NCBI GenBank assembly: GCA_018644745.1
Contig: JABGPX010000552.1
Location: 1-6,482 of the forward strand
Length of the DNA stretch: 6,482 nucleotides
Origin: Spirochaetales bacterium
GTDB lineage: Bacteria; Spirochaetota; Spirochaetia; ARS1246
Reading direction: 5' to 3'
Shown: positions 1 to 4,917 of the stretch, in pieces
Numbering within the stretch: the first letter of the stretch is position 1
Layout of the letters: each line of letters begins with the position of its first letter
Made by a program: the position numbers and the translations under genes
Notes under the pieces: generated by a model
What the model saw: the letters and a program-made list of their open reading frames with translations, nothing else
The model's database searches: none
Told to the model about the DNA's origin: nothing

Positions 1-2
1 GT

Positions 3-1109
3 TCGATACTGGAATCATTTGTAATCGGGGCCATAATCCTCGTCCTTGTTCAAACCTTTCTCGAAGATTATGCGATTTTGGTCGGGTGGACATGGAATAT
101 CCGGAAGGTGCTTGTTTTCACCGGATTCTTTTTTGATCTCTTTTTTACTATTGAGTTTCTCTCGCGTCTCTATTCCTCGGTTTACAGCGGACGGGCCGGA
201 CAATATTTTTTCAGGGAACGGGGCTGGATAGATTTTCTAGCATCAATTCCTCTGCTGCTCCTGAGCTCGGGGCCAGCGGTTCTTGCATTGCTTACCGGCG
301 GAAGCGCGCTCTTTGCTCTCGGAGGTATTCTGAATGTCCTCAAGGTAATAAAAGCCGTAAAAATCGCCCGGGTTCTCAGGCTTCTACGGGTCCTTAAGAT
401 TTTCAAGCAGATAAAATATACCGATTCGGTAATGGCGCAGAGGCATGTAACAAAAATCACCTCTCTGATAATCAGCCTTTTTGTTATTCTGCTGTTTATT
501 GCTTCGGTAGCTTTAACTCTGCTCGACGTAGAGAGTATTGATTCGGTATTCACAAAGCGAAACCAGATCACTGCTGAGAAAATCGCAGACGGGCTTCCCG
601 ATGAAGGCCGCGCAGCGCGCCTTTTCGTCGAAGAGATGGGTGAGGATGTACTCCTGGTCAAAAACGGGAACAAGACTATATATTCGCGATATAAAAATGA
701 ATTCTACGCGGAAAACTATGGCCCCGGCGACTATCAATATGTGGCAGTTGCTGGTTACGATTTCTTTTTTGATATTAAGATAATGTTGGTACTTCAGGCG
801 AAAGACAGTCTGATTTATTTTGGCATTCTTGTGCTCTTCGTCGTGTTCCTGCTTGTGACCTACAGCCCGCATTTTGCGCTAACTATTACCGATCCGATTC
901 ATGTAATGCGTAAGGGCATAGAAGACGACGCTTACAATCTCGAAGTTAAAATCCCGGATAAATATAGAGATGATGATATTTATAAACTTGCCGACGCGTT
1001 TAATCGTATTTATCTGCCAATGAAAGACCGGGCTCTCGGCGGCGCGGCGGAATCAAAGCCATCTCTACTGAATCTCGACGATGTCAAGGATCTTCTGGAT
1101 ACCGAATAG
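3..1109 (+). CDS. Voltage-sensor-like (ion-transport family) membrane protein with C-terminal HAMP domain, 5' partial
   Basis: The frame is open to the left edge, so 368 residues are visible and the true start lies outside; an internal TTG at 78 is not the start, because the residues before it form the S1 helix. Numbering from nucleotide 3: S1 about 4-20; S2 about 36-57, ending in an acidic FTIEF motif; S3 about 75-90 with Asp77; S4 about 113-138 with K/R at every third position; a fifth helix 150-174; an outward-facing segment about 175-267; a last helix 268-289; then a HAMP domain about 288-343 (TDPI near its start, a D-rich patch, LADAFNR near its end) and a short tail. S1-S4 is the voltage-sensor fold of ion-transport proteins, and HAMP normally relays signals across the membrane. 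I see no TVGYG-type selectivity filter between the last two helices, so a sensor role is as likely as a channel. No output domain follows the HAMP. The stop is 14 bases before the next gene. Confidence 0.82.
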   Translation, partial: SILESFVIGAIILVLVQTFLEDYAILVGWTWNIRKVLVFTGFFFDLFFTIEFLSRLYSSVYSGRAGQYFFRERGWIDFLASIPLLLLSSGPAVLALLTGGSALFALGGILNVLKVIKAVKIARVLRLLRVLKIFKQIKYTDSVMAQRHVTKITSLIISLFVILLFIASVALTLLDVESIDSVFTKRNQITAEKIADGLPDEGRAARLFVEEMGEDVLLVKNGNKTIYSRYKNEFYAENYGPGDYQYVAVAGYDFFFDIKIMLVLQAKDSLIYFGILVLFVVFLLVTYSPHFALTITDPIHVMRKGIEDDAYNLEVKIPDKYRDDDIYKLADAFNRIYLPMKDRALGGAAESKPSLLNLDDVKDLLDTE

Positions 1110-1123
1110 GTCGGATCCATATC

Positions 1124-1411
1124 ATGATCGTCTCGATGCTGCAATTCATCATAGAAATTCCCGAAGCATATTCTATCAAGGACAAGCGCCGTGTAGTCAG
1201 GTCTTTGAAAGATAGGCTCGGTCGTAAATTTAAGTTGAGTGTGGCGGAGGTCGATCTTCAAGGTTCGATAACCTTTGCGCAGATCGGCGCAGCTCTTGTG
1301 TCAAACTCTCGTCAGTTCGGAGAAACGGTCTTGCAGAAAGCCGTGGATTTTGTAGAGCAGGAAAGTCCCGGCAGACTTCATGATTACAGCATATACTCGG
1401 AGAACTTCTAA
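1124..1411 (+). CDS. DUF503 family protein (YlxP-like)
   Basis: A 95-residue protein, the usual length of DUF503. It shows the family's characteristic opening (a hydrophobic strand, then a SIKDKRRVVRSLKDRL-type helix) followed by F-x-L-S-V-A-E-V-D and, later, ALVSNSRQ and VLQKAVDFVE. In Gram-positive bacteria YlxP is encoded among nusA, infB and rbfA, which suggests a link to translation or ribosome assembly, but its biochemical role is not established. The ATG at 1124 fits the family N-terminus better than the ATG at 1136, which would remove the start of the first strand. The ribosome binding site is weak (GGA at 1113-1115). The gene begins 14 bases after the membrane protein, so cotranscription is likely. 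It converges with the ComFB gene, with only 30 bases between their stop codons. Confidence 0.85.
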   Translation: MIVSMLQFIIEIPEAYSIKDKRRVVRSLKDRLGRKFKLSVAEVDLQGSITFAQIGAALVSNSRQFGETVLQKAVDFVEQESPGRLHDYSIYSENF

Positions 1412-1441
1412 TTCTCGGGCTTCATTTCAAAGCTGTCAAAA

Positions 1442-2137
1442 TCAAGTAATAGGAAACAAGTAGAGATTTTCGGCGGAATGGCTCTCATTGGTATGAAGAG
1501 CATCGCGAAATCCTTCATTAGACACCGTATCGAGAGTGAAAAAGTGATGAAGCGGTTCGAAGCGGTGATCATCGACGAGAATCTCAAATTGGAAAGCACG
1601 TTTTTCCCCGAGTGAAGTCGCCGAAACTGGCGCGGGAAGAAAGAAGAACGATCCGGTTCCGGAATCGTAGAGATGGCAGGGATTCCTCCAGTTAGGATCA
1701 ACCATCTCGAGCATAGCAGAATCACATTTCAGAAAAACATCCACATTTACAATTGGCTCAAAGGTGTTTCCGTTTAAAACCCGGCCCTTTATAATTGGAA
1801 AATTGAACATCGATCCATGATCCTGACGGTGGTCGCAGTCTTCAGAGTGAGCAAAAAACGGCCTTTTAGTGGCCGAGACCTGCTCAATTCCTTCGCGTAT
1901 CAGCGTGACAAGATCGGCGGTCTCCTGGATTCTTTCCAAGTATGCCGATTCGGTATGAGCCAGACCGCGTTCCGAGATGACATATCGGGGCTCTATTCTG
2001 TTGAGAACATAGCAGCTTACATCTGTGCGGCATTGTTTGCAGATACAGTATGAGCCTTGTTTTGTCGCCTTTTCCTCGTCAAAGATTTCATTAACAAGAT
2101 TTATTACCAGATCTTCCATCTGGTTATGAACGGTCAT
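1442..2137 (-). CDS. ComFB-domain protein with a beta-rich (transthyretin/CarboxypepD_reg-like) C-terminal domain
   Basis: A 231-residue protein. Residues 1-90 match the late-competence ComFB domain: N5-x-M7-E8-D9-L10-V11, Cys31/Cys33/Cys36, R37-x-D39-V40, L45-N46-R47 and P50-R51-Y52-V53. ComFB proteins are small cytoplasmic proteins, and some have been reported to bind cyclic dinucleotides; binding here is inferred. Residues 97-107 carry three His, one Cys and three Asp, a possible metal-binding linker. Residues 113-231 contain IKGRVLNGNTFEPIVNVDVFL and later GTGSFFF, the rhythm of a carboxypeptidase-regulatory/transthyretin-type beta sandwich. Typical ComFB proteins lack this tail. The ATG is supported by a strong Shine-Dalgarno (GAGGTGG, plus-strand 2142-2148). 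No signal peptide is visible. It lies 33 bases after the 148-residue gene, probably in one operon. The ComFB call is firm; the C-terminal fold is tentative. Confidence 0.8.
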   Translation of the reverse strand: MTVHNQMEDLVINLVNEIFDEEKATKQGSYCICKQCRTDVSCYVLNRIEPRYVISERGLAHTESAYLERIQETADLVTLIREGIEQVSATKRPFFAHSEDCDHRQDHGSMFNFPIIKGRVLNGNTFEPIVNVDVFLKCDSAMLEMVDPNWRNPCHLYDSGTGSFFFLPAPVSATSLGEKRAFQFEILVDDHRFEPLHHFFTLDTVSNEGFRDALHTNESHSAENLYLFPIT

Positions 2138-2141
2138 GAAT

Positions 2142-2148
2142 CCACCTC
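2142..2148 (-). promoter_or_regulatory. Strong ribosome binding site of the ComFB gene
   Basis: Read on the minus strand, GAGGTGG lies four bases before the ATG of the ComFB gene. It is close to the anti-16S consensus and is much the clearest ribosome binding site on the minus strand of this window. It fixes the ComFB start and suggests this gene can be translated efficiently even as the second gene of its operon. Confidence 0.75.
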
Positions 2149-2170
2149 AATTGCCTAGTCGGCTATTGGA

Positions 2171-2617
2171 TCAGTCCCTCTCCTGCTCTTCATCTACGGT
2201 AAGATCAACTAACTCGCGCAGCATTTCAATACAACCGTTGAAGTCTCGAAGCGTTTCTTTCAGTGTATAATAATTTATACCTGCGTAATAAAGCTTTGAG
2301 TAGATTGAAAATTCTATATCATCCTCGGATTTCTGAATATTCAAATAGCAGCCGAATTCATAACAGATGCGGAGCATATCGGTGAGCTTATCCTGAATAT
2401 ACAGATCGAGTTCTGAAGAGAATGTGAAAGTAAAAGCGATTTCAAGGAATTTATTGTCACTGTCTATGAAGAAGCCCCCCTGGAAGCTTTCTTCGTTCTC
2501 AAACGCAGCGGAAAAGGTCTCCTCGCTCTTTTCTCCCTCGACGAGATCATAGCCAAGCTCTTTAAAAAGAACTCGAACCCGTCGAATTCGTTCCCGCATC
2601 AATTTTGAGTACTTCAT
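2171..2617 (-). CDS. Unrecognised 148-residue acidic cytoplasmic protein
   Basis: I do not recognise this protein. It opens with a basic helix (about residues 3-20), followed by an acidic stretch, strands with alternating hydrophobics around 46-66 (GGFFID, then FLEIAFTFTF), a helix about 70-88, two further strands about 90-112 and a C-terminal helix about 116-138, ending in an acidic tail. This alpha/beta order with a long final helix loosely resembles YbjN or type III secretion chaperone folds, but I see no diagnostic motif, signal peptide or membrane segment. The ATG at 2617 is directly abutted by GGGAG, closer than a normal Shine-Dalgarno; the next in-frame ATG (residue 7) has no ribosome binding site at all. 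It is the first gene of a probable two-gene operon with the ComFB gene. The coding call is supported by composition and gene packing; the function is unknown. Confidence 0.7.
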   Translation of the reverse strand: MKYSKLMRERIRRVRVLFKELGYDLVEGEKSEETFSAAFENEESFQGGFFIDSDNKFLEIAFTFTFSSELDLYIQDKLTDMLRICYEFGCYLNIQKSEDDIEFSIYSKLYYAGINYYTLKETLRDFNGCIEMLRELVDLTVDEEQERD

Positions 2618-2657
2618 CTCCCTATCGCCAATTGCTGCAGATATGCCGTTTTCATTC

Positions 2658-2673
2658 CTGGAATGTATTCCAG
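2658..2673. promoter_or_regulatory. Perfect inverted repeat, candidate operator
   Basis: CTGGAAT-GT-ATTCCAG: two exact 7-base arms around a 2-base centre. It sits about 41 bases upstream of the 148-residue gene's start and overlaps the -10 of the weak promoter candidate read on the minus strand. Symmetry and position fit the binding site of a dimeric regulator. I cannot name the regulator. Confidence 0.45.
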
Positions 2674-2691
2674 AACTCGGCTGTTATTCAA
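2662..2691 (-). promoter_or_regulatory. Weak candidate sigma70-type promoter for the 148-residue gene/ComFB operon
   Basis: On the minus strand TTGAAT (plus 2686-2691) and TACATT (plus 2662-2667) are separated by 18 bases, each matching four of six consensus bases. The -10 falls inside the inverted repeat at 2658-2673, an arrangement typical of repression. Transcription would begin near 2655, leaving a leader of about 40 bases. The match is modest and could be chance. Confidence 0.3.
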
Positions 2692-2743
2692 GTAGATTGT
2701 CATTCTTATCTTATCTATCCATAAGTTTACACATCGCAGACAG

Positions 2744-2760
2744 ATTTAGCCATCCTAAAT
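2744..2760. repeat. AT-rich inverted repeat in the 177-bp intergenic region
   Basis: ATTTAG-CCATC-CTAAAT, two exact 6-base arms around a 5-base loop, 34 bases beyond the stop of the HD-domain gene in its reading direction. No T-run follows on either strand, so it is not a convincing intrinsic terminator. It may be a second protein site or chance. Apart from this repeat and the palindrome nearer the 148-residue gene, I see nothing in 2618-2794. Confidence 0.3.
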
Positions 2761-2794
2761 AGCTTTGCGGATATCTTTCCGTTTACTATGGATA

Positions 2795-4105
2795 TTATGT
2801 TTTTAGCCACCGGCCAAAGACTTCCGATTTATATATTTTTTCCGCGTATTGTCTCGGCGCAAATATCCTAATTTTCCGCAGTGAGTTTGTAAAACCGGAT
2901 ACTACCTCTTCTTTGAAAACGGTGCCCGAGTCGACAAATGGAAATAGCCCGTCTTCCCTATGAATGAGCAGATCGACTTCAAAAGATATCTGCTCAGGAA
3001 TGTCAATAATTAGTTCGGTGGCGCACGCAGTGGCACACGCAATGGCGCTCTCGGAACCTGAATCGGACTCGGCGATACCCAACTCCTCGGAAAATTGCTT
3101 CTCCAACTGGTGTCTGGCATTGAGATCAAGAAGACGCGTATGATTCTTATTACTTGGGTCAAAAGGTTCTTCCCACACGGTTTTGAAAAAATCCCGTTTA
3201 TTTACCTGCGATATGAGGATCGATGAATCAGAATTAGTAATTCCAAAGGTAGATACAAAGCTGTCATCGTCCAGGCCGTATAGCGCCTCCGGTTGAATAT
3301 CGCCAGAAGTCATACCCATGTAGACGGCTTTTTTTATCATTGCTGTTGCTATACGTACGGCTCGATGCCAATATACCGATCGGTACATCAGGTATTTTGA
3401 GAAAAGCACATTTTCTACCGCATGTATTCCCTGTTCTTCGACCACGAGACCGACCTTCTCCAGGTATTCAAGTTTACTGATTATCAGGTCGGTATCCTGT
3501 ACCCCATATGGAATACCGCAAAAATACGCGTCCCGTGTAAGGTAGTCTAACTTATCCGGATCAAGTACTCCGGAGAGCAATTTCCGGTAGATTTCAATTT
3601 CCCGATTACCTTGGCTGTCGAGAGCGGTGTCGACAATTTTTGCGGTCATCTCAGCGTCACCATGTTCGCCACGCTCTATACCGATTCGAAGGGAGGTATT
3701 GAGAATAGCTTTGGCGGTAAGACTCTCATGGCTTTGCAGGGGAAGTTCCTTGAGAGAGTGGGCATACGGGAAGTGTCCAACATCGTGGAGCAGGGCGGCG
3801 CAAAGAAATGATCGAACCCCTGTTTCTGAAAGCTCATTTGCTGCGTCAAACGCGGTGAGCGCACGGATCATTCTTTTCGCCAACTCGAATACACCAAGAC
3901 TGTGATTGAGCCTTGTGTGCGTGGCCCCGGGATACACCATATACGTGGGCCCGAGCTGGCGTATTCTGCTTAGTTTCTGAAAAGATGGATCACCTACGAT
4001 TCCCATCAAACCGGGGGACAGGTAGACGTGGCTCCAGAGCGGGTCTCGTATAGGTTCTGTAAAAGCGTATGCGAGGTAATTTCGAATCTTTGCTCTCTCA
4101 CTCAT
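2795..4105 (-). CDS. HD-superfamily phosphohydrolase, SAMHD1/YwfO (COG1078) type, probable dNTP triphosphohydrolase
   Basis: A 436-residue cytoplasmic protein of the usual family length. The metal-binding set is complete: His68, His107-Asp108 and Asp187. His68 to His107 is 39 residues, the same spacing as SAMHD1 His167 to His206. Arg65 in HTRLNHSLGV, His116 in the HDVGHFPYAH motif and His126 (HE) match SAMHD1 Arg164, His215 and the catalytic His233. The motif LDPDKLDYLTRDAYFCG surrounds Asp187. Characterised relatives hydrolyse dNTPs to deoxynucleosides and triphosphate, often as allosterically controlled tetramers; substrate choice here is inferred. The C-terminal half (about 200-436) is the family's less conserved region and contains an ACAT-ACAT duplication near residues 353-360. 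The ATG at 4105 has only a weak GGA before it. The gene is divergent from the lipoprotein gene and followed by a 177-base gap. Confidence 0.88.
   Translation of the reverse strand: MSERAKIRNYLAYAFTEPIRDPLWSHVYLSPGLMGIVGDPSFQKLSRIRQLGPTYMVYPGATHTRLNHSLGVFELAKRMIRALTAFDAANELSETGVRSFLCAALLHDVGHFPYAHSLKELPLQSHESLTAKAILNTSLRIGIERGEHGDAEMTAKIVDTALDSQGNREIEIYRKLLSGVLDPDKLDYLTRDAYFCGIPYGVQDTDLIISKLEYLEKVGLVVEEQGIHAVENVLFSKYLMYRSVYWHRAVRIATAMIKKAVYMGMTSGDIQPEALYGLDDDSFVSTFGITNSDSSILISQVNKRDFFKTVWEEPFDPSNKNHTRLLDLNARHQLEKQFSEELGIAESDSGSESAIACATACATELIIDIPEQISFEVDLLIHREDGLFPFVDSGTVFKEEVVSGFTNSLRKIRIFAPRQYAEKIYKSEVFGRWLKT
3019..3042. repeat. Two-copy 12-base imperfect tandem repeat inside the HD-domain gene
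   Basis: TGGCGCACGCAG is followed directly by TGGCACACGCAA, 10 of 12 bases identical, and a decayed third unit may begin at 3043. The repeat is in frame and encodes the doubled ACAT in the C-terminal region, outside the catalytic HD core. It looks like a slippage expansion that keeps the frame. Confidence 0.55.
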
Positions 4106-4116
4106 TGTCCAATGTG

Positions 4117-4145
4117 AATGTAGCGTGTTCGCGGTAATTCGTCCA
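4117..4145 (-). promoter_or_regulatory. Weak candidate promoter for the HD-domain gene
   Basis: On the minus strand TGGACG (plus 4140-4145) and TACATT (plus 4117-4122) are 17 bases apart, each matching four of six sigma70 consensus bases. Transcription would start near 4110, only a few bases before the ATG at 4105. This is the best candidate I see in the divergent region in this direction, but it is weak. Confidence 0.25.
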
Positions 4146-4163
4146 GAAGGTACAAACCGCCCT

Positions 4164-4192
4164 TTGACAGCGGATAGCAGTTTTGATAGAAC
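4164..4192 (+). promoter_or_regulatory. Candidate sigma70-type promoter of the lipoprotein operon
   Basis: A perfect -35 hexamer TTGACA (4164-4169), a 17-base spacer and TAGAAC (4187-4192, four of six -10 matches). The predicted transcription start is about 4199, one or two bases before the ATG at 4201. This argues against the in-frame TTG at 4183, which lies in the spacer, and would make the lipoprotein message nearly leaderless. Confidence 0.5.
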
Positions 4193-4200
4193 AAAGTCAG

Positions 4201-4905
4201 ATGAATAAGATGTTTCTTTTGCTTCTTTTTCTCACCTTGTGCCTCTTCGGGTGTTCGGGAAGGAATAGGGTGTCGGCAGCGGAGCCGCCATCTGCCGCGG
4301 AAGGGTCGGCAAATACCGACTCAACCAATGCGGCTGCTCCTGCTCCAGATCGCAAAATAACCTTGAGCCCGCCGACGCAGACCGCTACGTCGGCTCCGTC
4401 GGTTCGCCCGGTCGTTCGAGAGTCGAGATCTGTTCAGCAAAAAGATCAATTGCTCAGCATTCGACAGGGCAGTGTCTACAGCCCCGAAGATTTTGAGATT
4501 GGCGCTCTTCAAGGATTTTCCGGAGACCGCAATGTTCAGCTAGTTCTTCGGCGGATAAGGCTGTTTCGCGAAGGGCTTCAGAACGGAAAGGTTCCCCTAG
4601 ATGACGTACATCCGGATTGGCTGCCGTCGGCGCAACGTTCATTGGAATTTCACCTCGATCGTGGAAACATACCTCTCGATATTAGGGTCGGGATCGTCGA
4701 TATATATATATCAGGCAAAGCACGCGCCAATGTTCGGCTGATTGGAAATCCCGGGGTAGCGTTCGGCGAGATCTACCTTGAAAAGTTGCAGGATAAATGG
4801 CTTGTTACGGATTTTCAAATAGATTTGGCTGATCTCGGGGAAAATAGCGATGTCCGAGGTGAATTGTATGAACCATCGGTTTATAGAATGATGAATCTTC
4901 CGTAG
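4201..4905 (+). CDS. Lipoprotein of unknown function
   Basis: A 234-residue protein with a type II signal peptide: Asn-Lys near the start, a Leu/Phe-rich core at 5-16 and a lipobox L15-F16-G17-C18. Cys18 would be lipidated. Residues about 23-75 are a flexible linker rich in Ala, Pro, Ser and Thr, as expected for a protein tethered to a membrane. The folded part (about 80-228) has a helix around 106-118 and strand-like segments near the end (IRVGIVDIYISG, ANVRLIG, WLVTDFQIDL); I do not recognise the domain, though an NTF2-like cone is a possibility. The start is chosen as ATG 4201 rather than TTG 4183 because the TTG falls within the candidate promoter. There is no clear Shine-Dalgarno; ATG 4210 is an alternative that would still keep the signal peptide core. 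It is followed after 12 bases by the PilZ/GAF gene, so the two are probably cotranscribed. Confidence 0.82.
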   Translation: MNKMFLLLLFLTLCLFGCSGRNRVSAAEPPSAAEGSANTDSTNAAAPAPDRKITLSPPTQTATSAPSVRPVVRESRSVQQKDQLLSIRQGSVYSPEDFEIGALQGFSGDRNVQLVLRRIRLFREGLQNGKVPLDDVHPDWLPSAQRSLEFHLDRGNIPLDIRVGIVDIYISGKARANVRLIGNPGVAFGEIYLEKLQDKWLVTDFQIDLADLGENSDVRGELYEPSVYRMMNLP

Positions 4906-4906
4906 C

Positions 4907-4911
4907 GGGGA
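4907..4911 (+). promoter_or_regulatory. Ribosome binding site of the PilZ/GAF gene
   Basis: A GGGGA run lies six bases before the ATG at 4918, entirely within the 12-base gap after the lipoprotein stop. It supports ATG 4918 as the start and translation as the second gene of an operon. Confidence 0.6.
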
Positions 4912-4917
4912 AATATC

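Noticed and set aside
78..80. TTG as the start of the membrane protein.
   Set aside because: The frame is open back to nucleotide 3 and the upstream residues form a convincing S1 helix, so the gene starts outside the window.
182..673. A 163-codon minus-strand open frame inside the membrane protein gene.
   Set aside because: It is a shadow of the real gene, whose plus-strand product shows S1-S4 and HAMP motifs.
753..770. An AGYD segment before the last helix of the membrane protein, resembling part of a TVGYGD selectivity filter.
   Set aside because: It lacks the second glycine and the preceding Thr-Val, and no pore helix stands before it; it reads better as a beta strand of the outward domain.
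1412..1441. Possible bidirectional terminator between the convergent DUF503 and ComFB genes.
   Set aside because: Only a 4-base stem (GCTT/AAGC) is present with no T-run, too weak to call.
1408..1725. An alternative minus-strand frame ending in an acidic tail (DFDSFEMKPEN), suggesting a frameshift at the end of the ComFB protein.
   Set aside because: The main frame keeps its beta-strand pattern nearly to the end, and no slippery run or homology forces a shift; only alignment with orthologues could revive it.
4183..4185. TTG start giving a lipoprotein six residues longer.
   Set aside because: It lies between the -35 and -10 of the best promoter and would add an acidic residue ahead of the signal peptide; ATG 4201 fits better.
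4699..4712. A 14-base AT-alternating palindrome (GATATATATATATC).
   Set aside because: It lies inside the lipoprotein coding region, encodes plausible strand residues and is of the simple kind expected by chance in TA runs.
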